This document shows positions 9,944-20,218 of a stretch of DNA of 64,000 bases, one piece after another. Origin of the DNA: Blastocatellia bacterium (GTDB taxonomy: Bacteria; Acidobacteriota; Blastocatellia; Pyrinomonadales; Pyrinomonadaceae); contig PMSM01000011.1 of NCBI GenBank assembly GCA_003168335.1, positions 223,001 through 287,000 on the forward strand, written 5' to 3'. Within the stretch, counting starts at the first letter, position 1. Each line of letters begins with the position of its first letter. The translations under genes were made by a program, and so were the position numbers. The notes below the pieces were generated by a model. It was not told the DNA's origin. It saw only the letters and a program-made list of their open reading frames with translations, and searched no databases.

Positions 9944-10320
9944 TCTTCGTGCGCCGATCTCGCGGGCCAGCGCCCAGACCTTTGATCTGTCTTGGGGAAT
10001 TCTGCTGCTGAGGCTGAGCATATTCTCGCAGCCTTGCCCAATCGACAAATGTTTGACCTCCAGATAGCAAGGAAAAACCAGCGTGAGTTGAGGAACGAAT
10101 CTTGCCATTATCAAACCACCTTTTCATTCGGGCCGCGGCTTGGGCGCAGCAGAGCGGGCACATGGCGGACAGAATAAGGCCGGCGTCACACAGATGGGAA
10201 CGCGGCAATTGCCACAGCACGCGCTGATGATGGCCTGGATGAAAAGGATGGAAATCTTTCCGCTGGGCCTGAGTGCCAGATATTTATGGACCGGGAGAAA
10301 TAAGAGGAGAGGAGTCTGCA

Positions 10321-11709
10321 ATGAACGCACAAACCAAACGAACGTTAGCATTGATTGTTGTTCTTGTGCTTCTGGCAACAACGGCGGTCACGATCGTTGT
10401 TAATGCACAGCAGCAAAAGGTTTCGTCCAGCTACGGCCCGACGAACCAGGATATGACCTTTGAGCAAATCAAGGCGGCGCGCCTGGCCGTCAAGGCCGAA
10501 CGGGCGAAAGAGCACATGGATCTCTTGAATAGTCGCTATGTCCTTGCCGCAAAAACGACGTCAGAAGTGACCATGTCGGGCGGCAAACCCGTACCTGTCG
10601 GGCCGACTGCCAAACTCTCAGGGGTAACCTGGGACCAACTGGACAAGATGACACCGGATTCGATTAAGGAGAAGGGGCTCTTTCCCTATAAGCCCTTGCC
10701 CTTCGCCGACCACGCGGAAGGCGGCATGCTCTTTCCCGCAATGACGCTGAAGTTTCTGCCGAGGCTGACCCGCTTTGACCTGGACTTCGACTTGCCCGAG
10801 CACGTCCTGCCCGACGTGGCCCCGGCCATCTACCTGACGACGCGGCCCGATCTGGGCGACGTGGCGAAAGGGCGTATCATCACCATTAACAATTACTACG
10901 AGATCTTCAACGGCATTCTCAATCCCAAGCAGCTTGAGGGCCTGCGCCTTCTCGTCACCCAGTTCCCGCAGCAGCAGTTCAACGCCACTGAGGACCGGCG
11001 GACTGATCGGCCGGACGGCGTACTGGGCGTCACTTGCTTCGACTGCCACGTGAACGGACACACAAACGGGGCTAACCACCTCGTTGGTGACATCCGCCCA
11101 CAGGAGTTCAGACACCGGATCGAAACACCTACGCTGCGTGGCGTGAACATTCAGAGGCTCTTCGGTTCACAGCGGTCGCTGAAGACTGTGGAAGATTTCA
11201 CTGAGTTCGAGCAGCGAGCCGCATACTTCGACGGCGACATCAGCATGGCGATCAAGAAAGGAGTCAACGTCCTCGAGCGGGGCTCCCAGGTCCACTTCAT
11301 GGCAGAATTCCTGGCCATCCTGGACTTTCCGCCCGCCCCGAAACTGGACATCTATGGAGCGCTGGATCCCGCTAAGGCCAGACCGGCTGAACTCAGAGGA
11401 GAGGCGATTTTCAACGGCAGAGCTCGGTGCGCTTCATGCCATCCCGCTCCCTACTACACCGACAACACCCTGCATGACCTGAAGGCGGAGCGCTTCTACA
11501 AGCAGGAGCTGGTGAACGGGATGATGATGGCCCACGACGGTCTCATCAAGACATTTCCCCTGAGGGGCATCAAGGACTCTCCGCCCTATCTGCACGACGG
11601 GCGTTGCTTCACCCTTGAGGACACAGTGGAATACTTTAACCTTGTGCAACAACTCCACCTGACCGCTCAGGAAAAAATGGACCTTGTTGCTTTCCTTCGT
11701 TCGTTATGA
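10321..11709 (+). CDS. Secreted di-heme cytochrome c (cytochrome-c-peroxidase-like)
   Basis: Start at MNAQTKRTLALIVV (signal peptide) after an AGGAGAGGAG RBS; two CxxCH motifs CFDCH and CASCH. Confidence 0.85.
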   Translation: MNAQTKRTLALIVVLVLLATTAVTIVVNAQQQKVSSSYGPTNQDMTFEQIKAARLAVKAERAKEHMDLLNSRYVLAAKTTSEVTMSGGKPVPVGPTAKLSGVTWDQLDKMTPDSIKEKGLFPYKPLPFADHAEGGMLFPAMTLKFLPRLTRFDLDFDLPEHVLPDVAPAIYLTTRPDLGDVAKGRIITINNYYEIFNGILNPKQLEGLRLLVTQFPQQQFNATEDRRTDRPDGVLGVTCFDCHVNGHTNGANHLVGDIRPQEFRHRIETPTLRGVNIQRLFGSQRSLKTVEDFTEFEQRAAYFDGDISMAIKKGVNVLERGSQVHFMAEFLAILDFPPAPKLDIYGALDPAKARPAELRGEAIFNGRARCASCHPAPYYTDNTLHDLKAERFYKQELVNGMMMAHDGLIKTFPLRGIKDSPPYLHDGRCFTLEDTVEYFNLVQQLHLTAQEKMDLVAFLRSL

Positions 11710-11982
11710 GGTGTGCTTCAACCGCGGATGAGAGGGGCGCCCCGGCGTCCCTCTCATCTTGAGCGCAACATAATGAAGAACTTCGCCGCAGGTTCAGTCT
11801 TGGTTTTCAAGCGCTGCACGTGAAACGGTCTTTTGGCGTGGGTGGACGATCAGAGGATTATTGCAGAGCGAGGGAGAAAAGTAGAGCGCGAAAAACGTGC
11901 CTCTTCTTTGAATGCTGTTGAATGCAGCATTGAGGCAAACTAACTAATGACGATGTTAAAATCGTAAACTGGAGGAGTTGCT

Positions 11983-12375
11983 ATGAAAGGTTATGTGCAA
12001 GACATCGAGGGTCTCGCCATCAAGAATGAAGAATTTCGCCGGGTGCTTTACACGGCTGGGAACTGTCAGCTCGTTGTCATGGCGTTGAAGCCCACGGAGG
12101 AGATCGGGATGGAAGTCCACAAGCTCGACCAGTTCCTTCGCGTGGAGGAGGGGACCGGTGAGGCGGTTCTCGATGGCGTTCGGACGGCGATCAGCGCGGG
12201 CTTCGCGGTAGTTGTCCCGGCTGGGACGAATCACAACATCATCAATACCGGCAGTGTTCCAATGAAGCTCTATACGCTCTATGCGCCCCCGAATCATCGG
12301 GACGGCGTCGTCCACCATACCCGCGCCGAAGCGGAAGCAGACAACGAGCACTTCGACGGTAAAACGACGGAATAG
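11983..12375 (+). CDS. Cupin-domain protein
   Basis: [19 protein letters not shown]...[15 protein letters not shown] cupin motifs; paralogous to the ORF at 20455-20829. Confidence 0.9.
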   Translation: MKGYVQDIEGLAIKNEEFRRVLYTAGNCQLVVMALKPTEEIGMEVHKLDQFLRVEEGTGEAVLDGVRTAISAGFAVVVPAGTNHNIINTGSVPMKLYTLYAPPNHRDGVVHHTRAEAEADNEHFDGKTTE

Positions 12376-12386
12376 AGAGGCAAACA

Positions 12387-13211
12387 ATGAGCACGATTAC
12401 GACGAAAGATGGCACGCAGATCTATTACAAGGACTGGGGCACAGGACAGCCTGTGGTGTTCAGTCACGGCTGGCCCCTCAGTGCGGATAGCTGGGAGGCT
12501 CAGATGATGTTCCTCGCCTCCAACGGCTATCGCTGCATTGCCCATGACCGTCGCGGCCATGGCCGGTCGAGCCAGCCCTGGACTGGCAACGAGATGGACA
12601 CCTTTGCCGACGACCTCTCGGAGCTCATCGAAACGCTCGACCTGAAGAGGGCCGTCCTGATCGGCTTCTCCATGGGCGGCGGCGAAGTTGCCCGCTATAT
12701 CGGCCGTCATGGCACGAAACGCTTGGCCAAGGCCGCCCTGATCTCCGCCGTCCCACCGCTGATGCTGAAAACGGCCGCTAATCCCGGCGGCTTACCGATT
12801 GAGAAATTCGACGAGATACGCCACGGCTCCATCGCCGACCGCTCGCAGCTCTACAAGGATCTCGCCGGCGGCCCGTTCTTCGGGGCCAACCGGCCCGGCG
12901 CCAAGGTCTCGCAGGGCATGATCGACTCGTTCTGGCTCCAGGGGATGCAGGCCGGTCGAAAGAACACCTTCGACTGCATCAAGGCGTTCTCCGAGACGGA
13001 TTTCACCGAAGACCTTAAGAAGTTCGACGTGCCGACGCTGATCCTTCACGGCGACGACGACCAAATCGTGCCGATCGGCACCGCGGCAGTCCGCTCAGCG
13101 AAGCTTGTCAAGAACGCGACCTTGAAGATCTACGCGGGCGCGCCCCACGGCCTCCCGGTCACGCACCAAGACCAGCTCAACTCCGACCTGCTGGCATTCC
13201 TTAAGACCTGA
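12387..13211 (+). CDS. Alpha/beta hydrolase (non-heme chloroperoxidase/arylesterase-like)
   Basis: [28 protein letters not shown] nucleophile elbow, [16 protein letters not shown]. Confidence 0.93.
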   Translation: MSTITTKDGTQIYYKDWGTGQPVVFSHGWPLSADSWEAQMMFLASNGYRCIAHDRRGHGRSSQPWTGNEMDTFADDLSELIETLDLKRAVLIGFSMGGGEVARYIGRHGTKRLAKAALISAVPPLMLKTAANPGGLPIEKFDEIRHGSIADRSQLYKDLAGGPFFGANRPGAKVSQGMIDSFWLQGMQAGRKNTFDCIKAFSETDFTEDLKKFDVPTLILHGDDDQIVPIGTAAVRSAKLVKNATLKIYAGAPHGLPVTHQDQLNSDLLAFLKT

Positions 13212-13257
13212 GGTCGCTTTGCCGGCGCCTCCTGGCTGCTGGCGGCGGTACTGTTCG

Positions 13258-13311
13258 TTGTAACGCAAGCTGTTAGTTTGCGGCGCGAGCTGACGATTGC
13301 TCGCGTTACAA
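13258..13311. repeat. Short inverted-repeat element (TTGTAACGC...GCGTTACAA)
   Basis: Perfect 9-bp terminal inverted repeats at 13258-13266 and 13303-13311, intergenic. Confidence 0.6.
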
Positions 13312-13381
13312 AACTAAAATACAACAGCACTTCCTGGGAGCTAGGCCCTGAGGAAAGAGACATGCGAGAATACGCAAAGGT

Positions 13382-13807
13382 ATGGATGCAACGGAAGAAT
13401 TAACGGAACTGAGCTTCGGCATTGCTTCGATGGACCGGGATCATGCGGGCCAACTTGGCCTGCTCAATGATCTTAAAGCTGCCGTTCGGAGCGGGGTTCC
13501 CGACAGTTTGGTCGACACGCTACTCGCTGAGTTGGTGACACACACAAATCTCCACTTTCTCTCCGAACAGCTCGCTATGAAGCTGCATGCCTACGAAGCC
13601 TCTGAGTCCCATTTCCTGGAGCACCAACGGTTGCTTCGTGAGGTGCAAAACCTGAAGCGTAGCCTCGCGGCAGGAACGGCGACCGACAAGCAGAGTCTGA
13701 TTGAGGCTCTGCACAGTTGGCTGGTTGTCCACATTCAAACTGCTGACAAAACGCTGGCAGAATACCTGAGCACGCGGGCCGCCCAGCAGGCACGGGAAGA
13801 GCGTTAG
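13382..13807 (+). CDS. Bacteriohemerythrin-like protein
   Basis: Hemerythrin ligand pattern: DRDHAGQL, HTNLHFLSEQ, H-x3-H (HFLEHQRL), HIQTADKTL. Confidence 0.85.
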   Translation: MDATEELTELSFGIASMDRDHAGQLGLLNDLKAAVRSGVPDSLVDTLLAELVTHTNLHFLSEQLAMKLHAYEASESHFLEHQRLLREVQNLKRSLAAGTATDKQSLIEALHSWLVVHIQTADKTLAEYLSTRAAQQAREER

Positions 13808-13833
13808 CTGCGGGCAATCCTTCAAAAGATGGA

Positions 13834-13973
13834 CTAGCAGGTTGCTGAAAAACTCACAACCAACCACAAAGTCACAAAGACACGAAGAAGGGTTTGTCAA
13901 TAAACCAAGCAACCCCGCCCTTTCGAAATCTTGGTGTCTTTGTGGTGAGATCCCTTTTTCCGCAGCCTACTAG
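13834..13973. repeat. 140-bp MITE-like inverted-repeat element
   Basis: CTAGCAGGTTGCTGAAAAA at left, TTTTTCCGCAGCCTACTAG at right, with inner ACCACAAAG..ACAAAGACAC / GTGTCTTTGTGGT arms. Confidence 0.75.
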
Positions 13974-14023
13974 CGGACGAGGTCGCGTTGAGTCGCTTCC
14001 CCCGGAGTCTGCTCGCTCGATAG

Positions 14024-15793
14024 CTACACGCTCACGTCCCGAGAGCCGATCCTCCGCAAACCGTCGCGGAGTTTCTGGTGGCTCTGCAAGAGTCTCACAT
14101 ATCGCAATTCATCAGAGCCTGTTTTAGCTCGGACAATTTGCCTGACAGCGCTCTTTTCCTCTCTTGACCAGCGCGATAGATCTGGAATCGTTGCCAGCAC
14201 CAACGCGAGATCAGAGAAGGCGCGATGCTCTGACGCACTCAAGCCTGTTGGCTTAACTCCAAGTGCGTGTGCGACTGAGGTGACGAGCGCCTGGCGGCCC
14301 TCTCGTTCGCCGCCGCCGAACTGCTGGACCAGGCTGCGCTGAACGGCGAGCCCGATGTTCGGCACGCGGAAATTGTCCCACTCACCGGGATGCGGAGCTG
14401 AGGGCGCTTCGTAGAGAAGGTGCCCCGCGGCCAGTCGACGCAGAATGCGCGCAGAAGTGCGATAGCCCGGGTGGTCGGCGAGTTTGCGTTCTTCCCGCGC
14501 GACCATGTGGGCTATCCGCGGTTGGACCGGGCGGAAGCCGAGCTTTCGATAGAACCAGAAAGCGCCGGCCTCGATACCCTCTTCGTTGTGGCTGCCGAGC
14601 TGGTAGGGCTCGACTGAAAATACTGAGACATGGAGGTACTGCCGCAGGACGCGCAGCAGGCGCGCGTAGATCCACGCCGACTCGCCATCGCGGAAGGTGT
14701 AGAAGAGATTAATGCCAACCTCGGTGCGTTCAAAGAGCGCGAGGGATTCAGCGTAACCTGCCGGCACGCCGTTCTTGAGGATCATCACGGCATGATAGCC
14801 GAGTAACGGCAGACGGCGGCCTGGCGGGCAACCCCAGATAACGAATTCGACGCCGCGACCCGCAGCCGCGCGCACGACGTGCCGCGGGTCGCCGTAGGTG
14901 AAACCATGAAGCTCGCGATAACGCACGGTCATCATGTCGCGGCCCAGGCGCACAAGTTTCTCGCCGTCGGCGTGGGAAAGTTTCTTGAGCGGGAGCGGCA
15001 AACGATCCTCCAACTCCCGTTCGAGTGAAACTTCGCTGCGCCTGATAAGTGGGCCGTCATGAAAGAAGGTGCCGTTCACTCGAACCCGCATCTTCGTGCG
15101 CGTCGCCGGCGAGTTGCCGAGTTTCCAATGAATCCAGAGCCCGAGCGAATCGAAGAGAGTGGCTTTCGCTCTTTCGTCGATCGAGAGTTGTTCGAACTGG
15201 CGCAGCAGCCACGCCAGGTCCGTCTCCCCCGTCTCATTGCGCCTCTTGGCAGCGCGAATCCAGGCAAGATACGGAACCGGGTAAACAACGTAAGCTCCGT
15301 CCTCGAACAGCGGCAGAAAACTTTTCAAGACAGAGACGAGCTGTTCTTCGCCTTCGTAACCTTCCCAGTCAATTTTCACCCGCGACGGGTAACGCGCCGC
15401 CAGATATCGCGCGATGTCATAGCCCCAGATTGCTGAGAATGCTGTGCCCGCGATGCCTGACACTGCCGGGTTGGCAAAGGCCGAGACGTCTGCGCCCGAG
15501 GCGCGCAGGCGGGTGACACGTTGGTGGAAAGAAGCGAGAAGTTCTTCGCTGCTTCGCCGCATTGCAGGGGTGTGTGGGTAGGCGCGCAGGAAAAGCAGGA
15601 GCTCGTGAAAACGAATCAACGAAGCGGCATCGGGAAAACGGCGCCGGCCGAGTTGGGCCAGGAGCTTTTGCGCGCGCAGGCTGTCGCCCGGCTCGAAGCG
15701 GCGCATGAGTCCCGCGAGGCGATCAAGCGCAGTGGCAAGTGCAGAGTCAAGGGTAGCGTCAAGGGTGTTGGCCGGCACGGTCTCTCCAGACAT
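14024..15793 (-). CDS. Uncharacterised 589-aa protein with an embedded GNAT-like segment
   Basis: Long ORF; YQLGSHNEEGIEAGAFWFYRKLGFRPV resembles the GNAT acetyl-CoA-binding/C-terminal motif. Confidence 0.75.
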   Translation of the reverse strand: MSGETVPANTLDATLDSALATALDRLAGLMRRFEPGDSLRAQKLLAQLGRRRFPDAASLIRFHELLLFLRAYPHTPAMRRSSEELLASFHQRVTRLRASGADVSAFANPAVSGIAGTAFSAIWGYDIARYLAARYPSRVKIDWEGYEGEEQLVSVLKSFLPLFEDGAYVVYPVPYLAWIRAAKRRNETGETDLAWLLRQFEQLSIDERAKATLFDSLGLWIHWKLGNSPATRTKMRVRVNGTFFHDGPLIRRSEVSLERELEDRLPLPLKKLSHADGEKLVRLGRDMMTVRYRELHGFTYGDPRHVVRAAAGRGVEFVIWGCPPGRRLPLLGYHAVMILKNGVPAGYAESLALFERTEVGINLFYTFRDGESAWIYARLLRVLRQYLHVSVFSVEPYQLGSHNEEGIEAGAFWFYRKLGFRPVQPRIAHMVAREERKLADHPGYRTSARILRRLAAGHLLYEAPSAPHPGEWDNFRVPNIGLAVQRSLVQQFGGGEREGRQALVTSVAHALGVKPTGLSASEHRAFSDLALVLATIPDLSRWSREEKSAVRQIVRAKTGSDELRYVRLLQSHQKLRDGLRRIGSRDVSV

Positions 15794-15852
15794 TCTGTTT
15801 CGGATCCGCCGCGAAGTTTCTACCGCTACGACCGCTGCGGAGTCAACTCATT

Positions 15853-16049
15853 CAGCCGCGGAGCGGCAAAAGTTCTGTAGCCCATGGCATAAGCCATGGG
15901 ATCACGGAATCGAAATAACCGACAAGCCCCGGAGGGGCGACACATTCATTCTTGACCGATGTCTTGCCACGCTGAGGTCTCTTTGGTCGGTTGCGACTCT
16001 ACCCACGGCTGGCGCCTTGGGCTACAGATCTTCCGCCGCTCCGCGGCTG
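15853..16049. repeat. Composite nested palindromic element
   Basis: Left CAGCCGCGGAGCGGCAAAAGTTCTGTAGCCCATG vs reverse complement of right (16016-16049) CAGCCGCGGAGCGGCGGAAGATCTGTAGCCCAAG; inner hairpins CCATGGCATAAGCCATGG and GCCCCGGAGGGGC. Confidence 0.8.
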
Positions 16050-16060
16050 CGAATCAGCAA

Positions 16061-17365
16061 TCAAATCTGCTCAAGTGCGGTTTGCAAGTCGTTGATGATG
16101 TCGTGCCAGTCCTCCAGGCCAAGTGAAAGTCGGATGCCCCCGGGCTCCAGACCGCGGGCGTGCTTCACCTCCGGCGGTAACGCCGAGCTGGTCATTGAAT
16201 AAGGCTCTTCGATTAGCGTGCGGATCTGCCCGAGGCTCACAGCCAAGGTAACACTGTAGGCATGATTGGCGATGTAATCCATGAAACGATCAGCTGCTTC
16301 GGTGGCCGCCTTCTCCTCACCCTTCAGCACAAAATAGACCATGCTCCCGGGAGCAAATTTGCCGTCATAACTTGTCATCTGCCGGCGAGCGAGCTCGTGC
16401 TGCGGAAATGTCTCCAGTCCCGGATAGTGAACAGAGGCAACCTTCGGATGGTGCTCGAGGAACTGCGCCACCTTGTGCGCACATTTCTGCTGGTTCACCA
16501 TGCGCGTGGCCAGCGTAGGTAGTCCGTAGACGAGAATTGACCAGGCGCTCTTGGACGCGAGCACGCCGCCAAAGTCTTTGCGATACATCAAGAGCGGCGC
16601 GTGAAACTTGAGTGGTCCAATCACAGCACCGCCCATATCCGTCCCAAAGCCACCGATGTCTTTTGTCAGGCTGTGGGCCACGAGATCGGCCCCGAGTGCC
16701 AAAGGCCGCTGGCAGTAAGGCGTGGCGAAAGTGTTATCGACGATCATCAGGAGCCGATCTTTTTCTTTCACGCCGGGTCTGACTTCGTCCATCCAACGCC
16801 GGACCAGTGCAATGTCAATCAGATCGAGCGTGGGATTCACCGGCGTCTCAAAATAAACGACGCGGGTGCGATCTGTGATCGCCTCCTTGAAGTTGTGCTC
16901 ATCTCTCAGGTCAGCAAATTTCGTGGTGATGCCGAACCGAGGCAGCCAGTTTGTTACCAGGCTGTAAGTGCAACCGTAAAGAGTGTGGTGCGCGACAATC
17001 TCTGTGTCCGCTTTGCAGGTGATACCGAGGGCCGCGCTGATGGCCGCCATTCCCGTCGCAAATGTAACCGCGGTCTCGCCACCCTCGGCAGAGGCCAGAT
17101 GTTCTTCCAGCATCCCGCGCGCCGGTTCGTCCAAACGGTCATAGATGTAAATCGGGATGTGCCCTTTGACGTCAGCCTCGTCTGAAGCAAACTCGACAAA
17201 GCCCTGCGCGCCTCGGTGCACCGAGCCCAGCCGGTACGCGGCCGATGCCGAAATTGGCGGAACCAGGTGATGATCAAAGTCCCAATGCTTGCTTTCGTGA
17301 TTCCCGTGAATCAGGTGAGTGCGAATGCTATAGCTCTCTTTCTTTGAGCGATGCTGCTTTTTCAT
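16061..17365 (-). CDS. Cys/Met-metabolism PLP-dependent enzyme (methionine gamma-lyase/cystathionine lyase-like)
   Basis: VTFATGMAAISAAL, ETPVNPTLDLIDI, DNTFATPYCQRPLALGADLVAHSLTKDIGG (PLP lysine). Confidence 0.9.
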   Translation of the reverse strand: MKKQHRSKKESYSIRTHLIHGNHESKHWDFDHHLVPPISASAAYRLGSVHRGAQGFVEFASDEADVKGHIPIYIYDRLDEPARGMLEEHLASAEGGETAVTFATGMAAISAALGITCKADTEIVAHHTLYGCTYSLVTNWLPRFGITTKFADLRDEHNFKEAITDRTRVVYFETPVNPTLDLIDIALVRRWMDEVRPGVKEKDRLLMIVDNTFATPYCQRPLALGADLVAHSLTKDIGGFGTDMGGAVIGPLKFHAPLLMYRKDFGGVLASKSAWSILVYGLPTLATRMVNQQKCAHKVAQFLEHHPKVASVHYPGLETFPQHELARRQMTSYDGKFAPGSMVYFVLKGEEKAATEAADRFMDYIANHAYSVTLAVSLGQIRTLIEEPYSMTSSALPPEVKHARGLEPGGIRLSLGLEDWHDIINDLQTALEQI

Positions 17366-17390
17366 GTCAGTGCACCTCTTTTAACGTCAA

Positions 17391-18767
17391 TCAGTTCTTT
17401 AACGGCTCAAATCGCGCGGTGAAGTGCCGCAGAAATTTCGGTTGACTGATGATTCGATAACCGACTATCGATTCTCGTCGCTCGTAGACCTGAAGGATCG
17501 CTTCTACGACATAGTCAATGTGGCTCTGCGTATAGACGCGATGGGGAATTGCCAGACGCACCAAGTCCATTGCGGAGGGCATTTCCTCTCCGCTTTCCGA
17601 ATGCTCCGCGTGCATCACTGTGCCGATCTCACAGGAACGAATGCCGGCCTCGCGGTAAAGCTCAACGGCGAGCGCCTGACCCGGATACCGGAGCGGCGCT
17701 ATATGCGGCAGCATTGCTCGCGCATCGATGTAGATTGCGTGACCCCCCGGCGGTTGCACGATCGGCACGCCGGCGCGCGCGATGTGCTCGCCGAGATAGC
17801 GAATTGAGGCGAAGCGATACTGCAGATAGTCCTCGTGCAGAACCTCTTCGAGACCGACAGCGATGGCCTCGAGATCACGCCCGGCCAGACCGCCATAGGT
17901 AGGAAAGCCCTCGGTCAGGATCAGCAGGTCTTTCTCCTGCTGGGCCAACTGGTCATCGTTTGTGCAGAGGAAGCCGCCGATGTTCGCCAGCCCGTCCTTC
18001 TTCGCGGACATCGTGCAACCGTCAGCAAGAGCGAACATCTCACGCGCGATCTCCTTCACGGATTTGTCCGCGTACCCGGCTTCGCGCAGCTTGATGAAGT
18101 AAGCGTTCTCGGCAAAACGACAGGCGTCCAAATAAAGCGGAATCCCATAACGAGCGCAGATCGCTTTCGCTTCGCGGATGTTCGCCATCGAGACAGGCTG
18201 ACCGCCGCCGGAATTGTTCGTCACCGTGACCATAACCAGAGGAATGCTCTCAGGGCCTACTCGCTTGATTAACTGTTCGAGCGCGCCGGTGTCCATGTTT
18301 CCTTTGAACGGATGATTCACGGCAGGTTGATAGAATTCCGGAATCGGCAAATCAACCGCTTCAGCCCCGAGGTATTCGACGTTGGCTCGCGTCGTATCGA
18401 AGTGAGTGTTATTCGGAACGACGCTTCCTTTGCTGCACATGACCGAGAAGAGGATGCGCTCTGCCGCCCGTCCCTGATGCATTGGAATCACCTGCTGGAA
18501 ACCAAAGATGTCGCGCACGACTTCTTCAAAACGATAGAAGCTCTTGCTGCCGGCATAGGACTCGTCGCCGCGCATCAACGCCGACCATTGGTCCGCGCTC
18601 ATCGCTGCCGTGCCGCTATCGGTGAGCAAATCAATGATGACGTTTTCTGCTTTGAGCTTGAACAGGTTATACGCCGCGTCTTTAAGATAGCCTTCGCGCT
18701 CGGCGCGCGTGGTCATCTTGATGGGTTCGACTACCTTGACTCTAAAAGGTTCAATTATCGTCTTCAT
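17391..18767 (-). CDS. tnaA: Tryptophanase/tyrosine phenol-lyase family
   Basis: VKVVEPIKMTTRAER, LLTDSGTAAMSADQWSALMRGDESYAGS, MHQGRAAERILFS, SAKKDGLANIGGF, DLVRLAIPHRVYTQSH. Confidence 0.92.
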   Translation of the reverse strand: MKTIIEPFRVKVVEPIKMTTRAEREGYLKDAAYNLFKLKAENVIIDLLTDSGTAAMSADQWSALMRGDESYAGSKSFYRFEEVVRDIFGFQQVIPMHQGRAAERILFSVMCSKGSVVPNNTHFDTTRANVEYLGAEAVDLPIPEFYQPAVNHPFKGNMDTGALEQLIKRVGPESIPLVMVTVTNNSGGGQPVSMANIREAKAICARYGIPLYLDACRFAENAYFIKLREAGYADKSVKEIAREMFALADGCTMSAKKDGLANIGGFLCTNDDQLAQQEKDLLILTEGFPTYGGLAGRDLEAIAVGLEEVLHEDYLQYRFASIRYLGEHIARAGVPIVQPPGGHAIYIDARAMLPHIAPLRYPGQALAVELYREAGIRSCEIGTVMHAEHSESGEEMPSAMDLVRLAIPHRVYTQSHIDYVVEAILQVYERRESIVGYRIISQPKFLRHFTARFEPLKN

Positions 18768-18937
18768 GATTCATCAACTCCCCGGACAGGCTTTCGTAAA
18801 GTCTTCACCATTTCTTTGCGGTAACCGTCACGACCTGGGATGTTGCCGCGATCTGGTTCACCTAACCTCGCAGGGTAAGGTTGCCGGCGCATTCGCCAAC
18901 TCTTCGTCCGTTTCCGGCCAGAAACCAGGACTTCGGT

Positions 18938-20218
18938 CTAATGATCTCTCTCGAAGCTCGCAGCGTTGCGCTTTGAATTGCGTTTGCTGAGCCCAAACAA
19001 CGCAATGAGCACAATGATCGTCATTAGCCACCAAAGCAGGCGCGTCCCGCCAAATAGCCAATCAATAATTTTCGGCTTTCCGGACCGTGGAGGTGAGCCG
19101 GCCTGATTCATCGAACTGCTCTCCAGGTTCAATCTGGTTTGGAGCAGAATGGCGGCGAGGCTGGCTACAGCTTCACCCTCAGCAAGGCTGCGTTTTAGCT
19201 TGCTAAATGATCCGGCCAGGGCATCAGCGCGAGAGCGATTCGTGTAAAGCAGATAGGAATCAGAAGTCGTGCCGGTCAGCGGAACGTTAATCAATGCTGT
19301 CAGCGCCAGTGAAGAATCAAAATAGTGGTTCGCGTAAAGCTGCTTGGACACAACCAGGATTTGCGGGACACCGCCGGGCCGGCGCGTGTAGGTAATTACG
19401 TGGGTGAGAATAGTAACCGGCTTGAGACCGAAGTTGATTTTGGTCCAGGTGATGGTGCCTTCCACGCCTGTTATTTCAGGCCGGGGAAAGTCCTTCAGGT
19501 ATTTCGTCAACTCGGGAGCGAAGTCATTGATATAAAGCGACGCCTCGAGCAGCGAACGGTGTTCTTCGTCAAGGCGAACTCCGCGAGATTGATCCTGGTA
19601 CTCAATGAGGGCTGAGTCTCCGCGGGCAAGATAATCTCTCACATAGTCCAGGAGCATCTGTCGAAACAAACGGGTCGCTTGAGACCGGTAGTCAGGTGCA
19701 GCCCAATCCACTTCCTTGCGAAAGCGCTCGATCATGGCGGCAGACATTTTCAATTTGCAGTTGCCAACTACACATTGATTGAGGTCCTCGATGTCGCGGT
19801 CCTCCAGACTAAGTGCTTGCAGGTCTTCGAGGGCTGGGGGACTACTGAACTTGCCGATTTCCAAAATCGAGTTCTGGTTCTGCTGAGTCATACTCGCGTG
19901 AAACGCTTTCAGACTTGCCTCAAGCGGAGCTTGCGTGCGTACCAGGCCACAGATAGCCACTTCTCGTTTGTCTTTCACGGGCAACACCTTGACGACTATT
20001 TCCCCACGTTCAATGGCCGAGAAGTCATCTGCCGTAAAGGCCGCCTCATCGCGTAAAACGTTTCGGAACTCCTGGACTGATGTTTGGCCCAGCGCCGTCA
20101 CCGCTCCAAACCAGGTGAGGACGAAGATCGCCGTGAATTCAGCAAGGTGATGAATACGACTTAGTATGTATCGTTCTTGTTTCGCCAACTCCAGCATCGC
20201 TCCTAAGGTTACCCACAC
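18938..20218 (-). CDS. Uncharacterised membrane-anchored/secreted protein
   Basis: Long ORF with N-terminal signal-like segment and C-terminal TM (LLWWLMTIIVLIALFGL). Confidence 0.75.
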   Translation of the reverse strand: MWVTLGAMLELAKQERYILSRIHHLAEFTAIFVLTWFGAVTALGQTSVQEFRNVLRDEAAFTADDFSAIERGEIVVKVLPVKDKREVAICGLVRTQAPLEASLKAFHASMTQQNQNSILEIGKFSSPPALEDLQALSLEDRDIEDLNQCVVGNCKLKMSAAMIERFRKEVDWAAPDYRSQATRLFRQMLLDYVRDYLARGDSALIEYQDQSRGVRLDEEHRSLLEASLYINDFAPELTKYLKDFPRPEITGVEGTITWTKINFGLKPVTILTHVITYTRRPGGVPQILVVSKQLYANHYFDSSLALTALINVPLTGTTSDSYLLYTNRSRADALAGSFSKLKRSLAEGEAVASLAAILLQTRLNLESSSMNQAGSPPRSGKPKIIDWLFGGTRLLWWLMTIIVLIALFGLSKRNSKRNAASFERDH

